From Burkholderia pyrrocinia (lineage in GTDB: Bacteria > Pseudomonadota > Gammaproteobacteria > Burkholderiales > Burkholderiaceae), in the NCBI RefSeq assembly GCF_003330765.1, contig NZ_CP024903.1, positions 930,001 to 994,000 on the forward strand: a stretch of 64,000 bases of DNA, given 5' to 3'. Under the pieces are notes generated by a model, which ran no database searches, was not told where the DNA came from, and was given only the letters and a program-made list of their open reading frames with translations. Made by a program: the position numbers and the translations under genes. Each line of letters opens with the position of its first letter. Within the stretch, counting starts at the first letter, position 1. This document shows positions 53,462-61,163 of this stretch, piece by piece.

Positions 53462-55102
53462 ATGATGCGCACGATCGTGGAACGCTTTGTCGAGCGGAGC
53501 CCGATGACGATCATGACACGGCTCGTGCTGCAGTGCGCGCTGCACGACGACTGGATCGGCGCCGCGACAGACGCCGGTGACGAACCCGACGGCGAGTCGA
53601 CCCGCGAGGCACTGTTCGCGCTGGCCGTCGACGCGATCGCGGCGATTGCCGCGTGGCAGCGGATGCCGGATGCAGCCGGTGCGGCTGCACCGGGGTTTGG
53701 CGCTGCCGTGACGGCGCTGCACGACTGCATGAGCCGGTGGCGGTCCGGCTGGGGGCGCGCGCTGGCGAAGGACAGCGTCGAACTGCTGCTGCCCGTCGCG
53801 TCGGTGCGCACCGTCGACGGCGTGCGCGCAGTCGACGGGATGCGGCTGCGCGTGCTGGAGGGTGTGGGCGACGCATGCGCGCCCCGGGCCGACGGTTGCG
53901 GCTGCGGACGCGCATGTGACGACCCCGCGCACGATGCTGCCGCGGGCGGTACTCGCGTCCTGCCGGTCTACGATCCCGATCTCGGGATGATCGTCGACCT
54001 GCTGCCTTACGAGCGCGGCCGGTCGCATGAGCACGCATTCGTCGGCGCGCTGCTCGAAACGGTCAGGCCCGGCGAGCTGTGGATCGTCGACGGGCGCTTC
54101 GATACGGACGCGATCCTGTCCGGCTGGCCGCGCCGCGGTGGCGCGTTCGTCGTGCGCGAATACGGCCGCCCGGCCGCGTGCCGCCCGCTTGGCGACTGGC
54201 GGGAAGCCGGCGTGCTCGACGACGGGCGGGTAGTCGAGCAGCCGGTCGGCATGGCCGGCGACGGTGGTGTGTCGGGCGCGTTTCGGCGGATCGAATGGCG
54301 CCGCGCCGATGCGGCTGGCGATCTCGGCGAAACCGTCGCGCTGCTGACCGATCTGCCGGCCGCGCAGTTCGACGCGTTGCAGGTCGTGCAGCTGTCGTGC
54401 CGGTGCTGGCGCGACGCGTTGCCGCTGCCGCTCGAGCCCGTGACGAGCGGCGCGCCGTTCGGCGCCGTGCCTGCGCGCGCGGCGTTGCTGGCGAGCGGGA
54501 TCGCGGCGTTCGCGTACAACGCGTTCAGCGTGATGACGCGCGTCGTCGGCGGTGCGCTCGATCTCGACGCGCGCGACGTCGAGCGCCTGCCGTCGCTGAT
54601 CGCCGACGGCGTGACGGCCACCTATGCGGGGATGATGATCGCGCTGCCGCCCGAGTGGTGGGCGCGTTACGACCAGTTGCCCGCGACGGCGCTTGGCCAG
54701 ATCGTGCGAATGCTCGCCGTGCATGTCGATCCGCGCAGCGAACGGCGCCGGCGTCGCGAGCAACGGCTGTCCGCGAAGTCGCAGGCGCTGCTGCGCGCGG
54801 CCACGCTCGAGCACCTGATGCACGACGACGGCGACGATCCGGCCGCGAACGTGTTCAGCTTGCGCACGATCGCGATGGCGACGCGCGACTTCAGCAGCAA
54901 TCCGTCGAAGGCGCTGCGGCACGCCGGCGAGGCACTCGTGATGGTCACCAAGTACAACCGGCCGATCGCGCTGCTCGTATCGATCGACGACTGGAACCGG
55001 CTGCTCGGCGAGGTGCGCGAGACGAGCCTCACGCGGCTGTCGTTCGATGCGGCGGCGCAGGGTGTGCGCCCGGTCGTGTTGAGCGAATCGTCGCTGAATT
55101 AG
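53462..55102 (+). CDS. Degenerate IS4-type transposase fused to a Phd/YefM antitoxin domain (PhdA-like)
   Basis: The 546-residue protein has an IS4-family DDE-like region (about 100-330): D119/D125 in TVDG and AVDGMRLRV, then LPVYDPDLGMIVDLLPYERG and LWIVDGRFDTDAILSGWPRR with D210. The Y-R-E-K signature that carries the catalytic Glu is not recognisable, so transposition activity is unlikely. A C-terminal Phd domain (about 468-517) reads TIAMATRDFSSNPSKALRHA then NRPIALLVSIDDWNRLL. No toxin gene adjoins. In P. aeruginosa phdA (PA0691), a prevent-host-death homologue, lies between pdtA and pdtB, so this appears to be its relative. ATG 53462 is one of two adjacent ATGs. Confidence 0.75.
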   Translation: MMRTIVERFVERSPMTIMTRLVLQCALHDDWIGAATDAGDEPDGESTREALFALAVDAIAAIAAWQRMPDAAGAAAPGFGAAVTALHDCMSRWRSGWGRALAKDSVELLLPVASVRTVDGVRAVDGMRLRVLEGVGDACAPRADGCGCGRACDDPAHDAAAGGTRVLPVYDPDLGMIVDLLPYERGRSHEHAFVGALLETVRPGELWIVDGRFDTDAILSGWPRRGGAFVVREYGRPAACRPLGDWREAGVLDDGRVVEQPVGMAGDGGVSGAFRRIEWRRADAAGDLGETVALLTDLPAAQFDALQVVQLSCRCWRDALPLPLEPVTSGAPFGAVPARAALLASGIAAFAYNAFSVMTRVVGGALDLDARDVERLPSLIADGVTATYAGMMIALPPEWWARYDQLPATALGQIVRMLAVHVDPRSERRRRREQRLSAKSQALLRAATLEHLMHDDGDDPAANVFSLRTIAMATRDFSSNPSKALRHAGEALVMVTKYNRPIALLVSIDDWNRLLGEVRETSLTRLSFDAAAQGVRPVVLSESSLN

Positions 55103-55175
55103 CGGGTGCCGATGCGGGATGCGGGCTGGTGACGGTCGTTGCCGGCAGCCACGCAGGCACACGCCGCATCCGGCT

Positions 55176-56177
55176 TCAACTCGTGAGTCGACGCACCCAG
55201 ATGACCGACGTCCACGCGAAATTTCCGCTACCGTAGCGCGCGATCAGCGTGTCGACGCGCGCGTTGATGCGTGCGGAATGCACGCGGCAATGCACGATGA
55301 AGTAGCCGCTGGTCACGCCGACGGCCGAGCCGTCCGGCAGCGTCGGATTGCCGTCCGGTGCGGGCAGCAGGTATTCGGCGATGTCGCCGGTGCTGACGAA
55401 ATACGCGGTGGCGCGCCGGTCGACGAGCCGCTTCGCCTGGCTGCGCGACAGCGTCGGAATCGCGGCGACGAGCACGGGTTCGGCCGCGGTGTTCGCGTTG
55501 ACGACCGTGAGGTCGGGCAGCACCGTCACGAACGGTGCGAGCGTATCGATCGCATGCGCGTCGTAGCCGGGGATGCGCGCAAGATCGTCGACGGATACGA
55601 GCTGCAGCGGCCACCCGCCGGGGCCGTTCGCGTCGCGCAGCGAGCGCAGCATGTAGTCGGCCGTCTGCTGCGCGAGCGCAGGTTCGAGCGACAGCTGGCC
55701 GAGCAGCCGCCGGTACGCCAGCACGCCTTCGCCGTTGGCCTGCCACGGCTTGCCGGGCGCGACGCGCGACACGAGGTTCATCAGGTTGAAGCGCGCCTGC
55801 GCATCCTCGACGCTGCCCGAGATCCACGCGCGCGACAGTTCGGCGTTGACCGCCAGCGCGTCGGACGGCAGCAGGTCCGAGAGCTGCACGTCGGCGACCG
55901 GCGACGACCAGGGCTGGCCGACGAACGTGACGTTCGACGTCGCGCTCTGCGCGCGCAGCGTCGCGCGCGCCCATTCCACCGCGGCGCGCTCGACCCACAT
56001 CGTCTGCGTCGCGAGCCGCTGGTTTTCGACGTCGCGCGTCGCGACCTGCTGGCGCCACAGCACGCTGGCCGCGAGCGTGGCCGCCAGCGCGACGACGAGC
56101 AGCACCATCACGATCGCGATTCCGCGTTCGCGTTGCGCGCGCACGGTCCTTCCTGTCCCGTATCGAACCATCCGCAT
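55176..56177 (-). CDS. gspK: Type II secretion minor pseudopilin GspK
   Basis: GspK caps the pseudopilus. The 333-residue protein has a leader ending RERG, then IAIVMVLLVVALAATLAASV, lacking Glu at +5, which is normal for GspK. SVEDAQARFNLMNLVS, YMLRSLRDANGPGGWPLQLV and VDDLARIPGYDAHAIDTLAP are family features. The start may be ATG 56177 or ATG 56171. It lies 26 bp after a membrane-protein gene on the same strand and is convergent with the transposase/Phd gene. Confidence 0.93.
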   Translation of the reverse strand: MRMVRYGTGRTVRAQRERGIAIVMVLLVVALAATLAASVLWRQQVATRDVENQRLATQTMWVERAAVEWARATLRAQSATSNVTFVGQPWSSPVADVQLSDLLPSDALAVNAELSRAWISGSVEDAQARFNLMNLVSRVAPGKPWQANGEGVLAYRRLLGQLSLEPALAQQTADYMLRSLRDANGPGGWPLQLVSVDDLARIPGYDAHAIDTLAPFVTVLPDLTVVNANTAAEPVLVAAIPTLSRSQAKRLVDRRATAYFVSTGDIAEYLLPAPDGNPTLPDGSAVGVTSGYFIVHCRVHSARINARVDTLIARYGSGNFAWTSVIWVRRLTS

Positions 56178-56203
56178 GCCCCCGCAGTGTCGGCGCGGCG
56201 CGC

Positions 56204-56767
56204 TCAGACCTCGAACGCCAGCCACGCATGCGCGATGCTCGCATGCGCAGATGACGTGACGCCGAACAGTGCGGCGAGCCCCGCTACCCAGCACGCGAGC
56301 GTCGCGGGATGCATGCCGTCGGCCGCAAGCGGGCCGACGAGGCTGGCGATAGTGTGCGAACGCCACAGCAGCAGCACGAACAGCGTGCAGCCGGCGATCA
56401 TCGCGATCCCGAACATGTGCAGCGCGACCGCCGGGCGCCGCGTGAACGGCGTGCGGTGATGCCGCTGGTTCGTCGCGACGATCGCGACCCCGTTTGCGAC
56501 GGGCACGATCGCCATGGCGAGCCCCCAGAACAAAGGCTGGTCGCTCGACGGATTGATCAGCAGCAGCGTGCCGATCATCAAGATCGGTGGAGCGAGCAGC
56601 GTCAGCACGGTCCACGACAGCAGTTGCCACGCGAGCCAGGGCGTGCGCCAGCGCAGCGGCGGATTCGGCGCTGCATCAGCGGCGGGCGGAAGCAGCCGGC
56701 CCGGCGTTCCGACGGCGCCGGACAATCGTCCGGCGAGCCACCGTACGAGCATCGTGGCGAGTGACAT
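56204..56767 (-). CDS. Hypothetical inner-membrane protein cotranscribed with gspK
   Basis: The 187-residue protein has four hydrophobic segments (near 46-66, 78-98, 112-132 and 155-180) and a short cytoplasmic N terminus. I do not recognise a family. It precedes gspK by 26 bp on the same strand, so it may be a type II secretion accessory protein of this variant. Upstream, at 56884-56893 on the minus strand, TTTACGCACC matches nine of ten bases of the DING copy 2 box decamer at the usual distance. Confidence 0.65.
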   Translation of the reverse strand: MSLATMLVRWLAGRLSGAVGTPGRLLPPAADAAPNPPLRWRTPWLAWQLLSWTVLTLLAPPILMIGTLLLINPSSDQPLFWGLAMAIVPVANGVAIVATNQRHHRTPFTRRPAVALHMFGIAMIAGCTLFVLLLWRSHTIASLVGPLAADGMHPATLACWVAGLAALFGVTSSAHASIAHAWLAFEV

Positions 56768-57469
56768 GGATCGTCCTGTCGTGGATGTTTTCCCTTCTCA
56801 ATAGCTAGGACGAAGCGGGCGGTCGCAAGCCGCAGGATTTCGTGCGTGCCGGCGATTTGCCGCGCTGCGCATCGCGAGTCCACGGTGCGTAAACGGTCTC
56901 GGCGATCCCGGGCCGGGTTTCGCGTGCGTTTCGTGCATATCTTCAGTGGAATGTCACAAAAACTTCCCGGTTGAAACCCGAGGATTGTCGGGCTGCACGC
57001 TCGCGCGTCGCGTTTTCGCGCGTTGACCAGCAAGACGGCGACACGTTTGCCGGTGGTCCGTGCGCGAGTGCGGGCCGCCGAAGAGCCGGATATCGGCCGG
57101 GCGACGACACGCACACGAAACGGGGGCCACGCAAGGTCATGCGCCGCGTCTCGCGAGCTTCGCGCGAGGGGTCGGCTGCGCGCGCATTGCAGTCCGCGCC
57201 TCGTCGGTCGCACGGCATGCCGGTGCATCGTTCGGGGCATACGCGGGCCGGTTGCGTCGACCGTTTGCCCGTGGCGGCAGGTCGGTCGACGTTACGCAAA
57301 AAAAACATTGCGGCAATGCGCGCTTCGTTCCGTCTAGGTAGGTGGGAGCTGCGATTGGGTGCGCCGTACGCGGCCCCGTTCGCGACCGATGCACATGCGT
57401 CGGGTCGGCGGGCGGGCGAACGCGGACACGCGCATTTTTCTCATCGGACGGCGTGAAGCCGACAGGTGC
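56768..57469. other. 702-bp divergent intergenic region
   Basis: It separates the gspK operon from the TIGR03032 gene. Frames inside are Arg-rich and unconvincing. It contains the decamer TTTACGCACC (minus strand, 56884-56893) and an A8 run at about 57298 next to a weak CATTG/CAATG hairpin. Confidence 0.5.
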
Positions 57470-58642
57470 ATGACAGTGGAACAGTTCGAGGAAAACCGGC
57501 CAGACGATGCTAGCGGCGCGGCGCCGGACGACGTATCGGCGCGGGAAGCGGAAGCGCTGTCGCCGGTCATCAATCTGCGCGATACGGGGCGCTTCCTGCA
57601 GGTGCTCGAGGCGCTCAAGTGTTCGCTGGCCGTCAGCCGCCGCCCGTCCGGCGTGGCGGTAATCGGCGTCGACGGCGGCATCCCAACGCTGTCCGCGTGC
57701 CTGTTGCCGCGCTCGATGGGGATGGCCGTGTCCGGCAATCGGCTCGCGGTCGCGACGATGCACGAACTGATGGTGTTCGCGAACGTGTCGACGCTCGCGC
57801 CGCACTATCCCGCTCGCCCCGATCACTACGACGCGATGTTCGTGCCGCGCATGTCCTACTACACCGGCGATCTCGACCTGCACGACATGGCGTTCGACAA
57901 GCACGTCCTGCTCGCGGTCAATACGCGCTATTCATGCATCAGCGTGATCGACGGCTATTTCAACTTCACGCCGATCTGGCAGCCGCCGTTCGTGACGGCG
58001 ACGGCGCCCGACGATCGCTGCCACCTCAACGGCATGGCGTTTGCCGACGGCAAGGTGCGGTTCGCGACCGCGCTCGGGATGAGCGACGAGCCGTTCGGCT
58101 GGCGGGGCGGGATGGCCGGCGGCGGCATCGTGATGGAGGTGCCGTCTGGCCGGATCGTCGCGTCGGGGCTGTCGATGCCGCATTCGCCGCGTGTGATCGG
58201 CGGGCGCCTGCACGTGCTCGAAGGCGGCCGCGGCCACGTGCTGCAGATCGATCCGCAATCGGGCGCGCGACGTGTGCTCGCGAAGCTGCCGGGCTTTACG
58301 CACGGTCTCGCGGAATACGGCGGCGTGCTGTTCGTCGGACTGTCGAAGCTGCGCGACAAACGCGGTCCGCAGGGGTTGCCGATTGAAAGCGAATCGGACG
58401 TGCTGGTCGCGGGGGTTGCCGCGCTCGACGCGAACAGCGGCGATGTGCTCGGCATCCTTCAGTTCTTCAATGGCGTCGACGAGATCTTCGACGTGCAGGT
58501 GCTCCCGAACGTGCGGCGTGCCGAAATCCTGAGCCCGCATCAATGGGCCGAGGCGCCGTCGATCGTGACGATGCAGGGCGGCTTCTGGCAGACGCGTCCG
58601 CGCGAGGACGACGAGCCCGCGAACGCTGGCGGGCGAGCGTGA
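57470..58642 (+). CDS. TIGR03032-family (DUF4915) protein
   Basis: The 390-residue protein matches the uncharacterised TIGR03032 family: SRRPSGVAVIG, DLHDMAFDKHVLLAVNTRYS, CHLNGMAFADGKVRFATALG and GLSMPHSPRVIGGRLHVLEG. The repeated strand pattern suggests a six-bladed beta-propeller. There is no signal peptide. Members often occur with TPR proteins, glycosyltransferases and sulfotransferases. The stop codon overlaps the APS kinase start by one base, so the two are translationally coupled. Function is unknown; a part in glycan modification is inferred from context. Confidence 0.83.
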   Translation: MTVEQFEENRPDDASGAAPDDVSAREAEALSPVINLRDTGRFLQVLEALKCSLAVSRRPSGVAVIGVDGGIPTLSACLLPRSMGMAVSGNRLAVATMHELMVFANVSTLAPHYPARPDHYDAMFVPRMSYYTGDLDLHDMAFDKHVLLAVNTRYSCISVIDGYFNFTPIWQPPFVTATAPDDRCHLNGMAFADGKVRFATALGMSDEPFGWRGGMAGGGIVMEVPSGRIVASGLSMPHSPRVIGGRLHVLEGGRGHVLQIDPQSGARRVLAKLPGFTHGLAEYGGVLFVGLSKLRDKRGPQGLPIESESDVLVAGVAALDANSGDVLGILQFFNGVDEIFDVQVLPNVRRAEILSPHQWAEAPSIVTMQGGFWQTRPREDDEPANAGGRA

Positions 58643-59289
58643 TGAAGATCGATTGTTGCGGGTTTTCCGGCGTCGTTTCGTCCTTATCGGTAGACGGGAC
58701 TCATGCGGTGTCCGGCGCGTCGCCGCAGTGGGCGGGCGGGGTGCTGTGGCTCACGGGACTGTCGGGTGCGGGCAAGACAACGCTGGCCGATGCGCTGGCG
58801 GTGCGGCTGCGCGAACGATGTGTGCATCCGGTGGTGCTCGATGGCGATCGGTTGCGGGCGGGACTGAATCGGGATCTCGGCTTTACGGTGCACGACCGCT
58901 TCGAGAACGTGCGGCGCATCGCCGAAGTCGCGTCGCTGACAAGCGAATCCGGAGCACTCGCGATCGTCTCGGTCATTTCGCCGTTTGCGGCGATGCGCGA
59001 CGCAGCCAGATCGATCGTGGGGCCGGCATTTCGCGAAGTTCATGTGAGTACGCCGCTGGCCTGCTGCGAGGCGCGGGACCCCAAAGGGCTGTATGCGAAG
59101 GCGCGGTGCGGCGCGCTGCCGGAATTCACGGGCGTTTCGTCGCCGTACGAGCCGCCAGTGAAAGCCGATCTCACGATCGACACAGGTCGGTCGTCGCTCG
59201 CGATGTGCGTCGATACGCTGATGCGATTCGCGTGCACGCAGTTTGTTTGTCCGGCGGATACGCGGCCGGTGCAGGGACGTTACGGCTGA
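58642..59289 (+). CDS. cysC: Adenylylsulfate (APS) kinase
   Basis: CysC phosphorylates adenylylsulfate to PAPS, the sulfate donor. The 215-residue protein has the P-loop GLSGAGKTT (39-47), LDGDRLRAGLNRDLGF (about 66-81), the ISPF-A-MR segment, and the lid/substrate region EARDPKGLYAKARCGALPEF with TGVSSPYEPP. It stands alone, not with cysDN or cysH, but coupled to the TIGR03032 gene. This points to PAPS for sulfation rather than assimilation. No sulfotransferase gene is seen in the window. The start overlaps the preceding stop codon. Confidence 0.93.
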   Translation: MKIDCCGFSGVVSSLSVDGTHAVSGASPQWAGGVLWLTGLSGAGKTTLADALAVRLRERCVHPVVLDGDRLRAGLNRDLGFTVHDRFENVRRIAEVASLTSESGALAIVSVISPFAAMRDAARSIVGPAFREVHVSTPLACCEARDPKGLYAKARCGALPEFTGVSSPYEPPVKADLTIDTGRSSLAMCVDTLMRFACTQFVCPADTRPVQGRYG

Positions 59290-59334
59290 GTTCGAATCGA
59301 AGAGCGGGAAAAGCATTGCGAAGAATATTATAAG

Positions 59335-59365
59335 GATGACGAATAAAGCGTCATCAAAGTGAAAC
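59335..59365 (+). promoter_or_regulatory. Inverted repeat and possible degenerate shared box upstream of tpsB
   Basis: GATGACG (59335-59341) and CGTCATC (59349-59355) form a perfect inverted repeat. The right arm belongs to GCGTCAT, four bases, GTGAAAC (59348-59365), a weak Pho-like arrangement 75 bp before ATG 59441. TATTAT at 59327 could be a -10 element. Confidence 0.35.
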
Positions 59366-59440
59366 AGGCATTTGATAGCGAAGCGGGCGATGCGTGCCGA
59401 GTGCTTCGCTGCGATCCGGAACAAAAAAGGGGAATGGCGC

Positions 59441-61096
59441 ATGCCGCCGAGAGTAGACCGCAAGTCACGCGAACGATGGCGGCTGAATTGCCGATGCCTG
59501 GCCGGCGCCGTGCTGGTCGGAGGGCTGGGCCTCGCGCCGGGCGTCCATGCGCAGGAAGCCGCCGCGGCGCCGGCCGCGAAGGCGGCACCATCGGCACCGC
59601 AGACGTTCGACGTGAATGCCTTCGTGGTGCGCGGCAACACGACGCTGCCGACGCTCGAGATCGAGAAGGCCGTCTATCCGTTCGAGGGGCCGGGCCGCAC
59701 GCTCGCCGACGTGAACGCAGCACGCGATGCATTGCAGAAGACCTACCAGGAGCGCGGCTACCAGTCGGTCGTCGTCGAGTTGCCGCAGCAGCAGGTGAAG
59801 AACGGCGTGATCCTGCTGCAGGTGACCGAGGCGAAGGTCGGCCGGCTGCGCGTCGACGGCGCGCAATACAACTCGCCGCAGAACATCCGCGACGCGGTGC
59901 CTGCGCTCGCCGAGGGCCAGGTGCCCGATTTCAACCAGGCGCAGCAACAGCTCACCGACCTGAACCGCTCGGCGGACCGGCAGGTGATCCCGGTGCTGAA
60001 GCCCGGCGCGATGCCGCAGACGGTCGACGTCGACCTGAAGGTCGACGATCACAGCCCGCTGCACGGCACGCTCGAACTGAACAACGACAACAGCCCCGGC
60101 ACGTCGACGCTGCGCACGAGCGCGAGCCTCAGTTACTCGAACCTTTGGCAGCTCGGCCACGTGATTTCCGGCACTTACGTGATCGCGCCGCAGCATCCGA
60201 ACGATGCACGCGTCTATGCGTTCTCGTATCTCGCGCCGATCAAGGACACGCGCTGGAGTTTCCTCGCGACGGTCGTGCACTCGGACAGCAACGTCGCGTC
60301 GGTCGGCGGTACCAACGTGCTCGGCAAGGGCACCACCTACGGCTTCACCGCGATCTACGCGCTGCCCGCGACGGAGACGTATGCGCATTCGGTCAGCGTC
60401 GAGATCGACCGCAAGCATTACGACGAGAACGTGAGCCTGGTGGGCCAGACGTCCACCGCACCGCTGACCTACGTGCCGGTGACATTCTCGTACAACGGCC
60501 AGTTGAGCCTGAAGAACTCGCAGACGTCATTCTCCGCGTCGCTGACGACCAACATCCGCGGCCTCGGCAGCGACTGGGGCGCGTGGGACAACAAGCGCTA
60601 CAACGCAACGCCCGATTTCGTGTACGGCAAGTTCGACGTCAATCACACGCAACGCTTCGCGAACGACATGCAGGCCAACGGGCACGTCAGCGCGCAGATC
60701 TCGAATTCGCCGCTGGTGTCGAGCGAACAGTTCGCGGCGGGCGGGATGAACAGCGTGCGCGGCTACATGCAGGCGGAAGACACGGCGGACAGCGGCGTGA
60801 TCGCGTCGCTCGAGCTGCGCAGCCCGTCGCTGTCGAAGTGGCTGGGCGGTGCGGTGGGCAGCCGCCTGAACGAGTGGCGCTTCCATGCGTTCTTCGACGC
60901 GGCGCACCTGTGGCTGCTGAGCCCGCTGCCGGAGCAGACCTCGCGCTTCAACCTGATGAGCGTCGGCGTCGGCACGCGGCTGCAGATCATGAAGTATGTG
61001 AGCGCCGATTTCGAGGCCGGCTGGCCTTTGAAGGCAGGCGTCTATACGCGGCAGTACAGCCCGCGCTTCGATTTCTACGTACGGCTGGGGTTCTGA
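59441..61096 (+). CDS. TPS outer-membrane transporter TpsB (FhaC/ShlB/PdtB-like)
   Basis: The 551-residue protein exports the TpsA exoprotein across the outer membrane. It has a signal peptide (cleavage near VHAQEA, residue 37), two POTRA domains (about 55-130, FDVNAFVVRGNTTLPTLEIE; and about 131-205), and a 16-strand Omp85-type barrel. The barrel carries the conserved loop motif VRGY in GMNSVRGYMQAEDTADSG and FDAAHLW, and ends in Phe. ATG 59441 follows AAAAGGGG. The likely substrate is the giant protein at 30271; no other TpsA is in the window. It is followed by exbB-exbD-tonB-type genes. Confidence 0.95.
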   Translation: MPPRVDRKSRERWRLNCRCLAGAVLVGGLGLAPGVHAQEAAAAPAAKAAPSAPQTFDVNAFVVRGNTTLPTLEIEKAVYPFEGPGRTLADVNAARDALQKTYQERGYQSVVVELPQQQVKNGVILLQVTEAKVGRLRVDGAQYNSPQNIRDAVPALAEGQVPDFNQAQQQLTDLNRSADRQVIPVLKPGAMPQTVDVDLKVDDHSPLHGTLELNNDNSPGTSTLRTSASLSYSNLWQLGHVISGTYVIAPQHPNDARVYAFSYLAPIKDTRWSFLATVVHSDSNVASVGGTNVLGKGTTYGFTAIYALPATETYAHSVSVEIDRKHYDENVSLVGQTSTAPLTYVPVTFSYNGQLSLKNSQTSFSASLTTNIRGLGSDWGAWDNKRYNATPDFVYGKFDVNHTQRFANDMQANGHVSAQISNSPLVSSEQFAAGGMNSVRGYMQAEDTADSGVIASLELRSPSLSKWLGGAVGSRLNEWRFHAFFDAAHLWLLSPLPEQTSRFNLMSVGVGTRLQIMKYVSADFEAGWPLKAGVYTRQYSPRFDFYVRLGF

Positions 61097-61163
61097 CGGA
61101 TTTTTTTTGACCGTGCCGGGGCGACGCGACGAGCGCGGCGCCCGCACATTCGGGGAGTGGATC

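Noticed and set aside
53462..55102. Calling this gene a functional IS4 insertion sequence
   Set aside because: I saw no flanking inverted repeats or target duplication, the late catalytic motif is not recognisable, and an antitoxin-like domain is fused at the end.
57298..57320. A8 run beside a CATTG/CAATG hairpin, like a minus-strand terminator
   Set aside because: The stem is only five base pairs and no minus-strand gene lies upstream of it.
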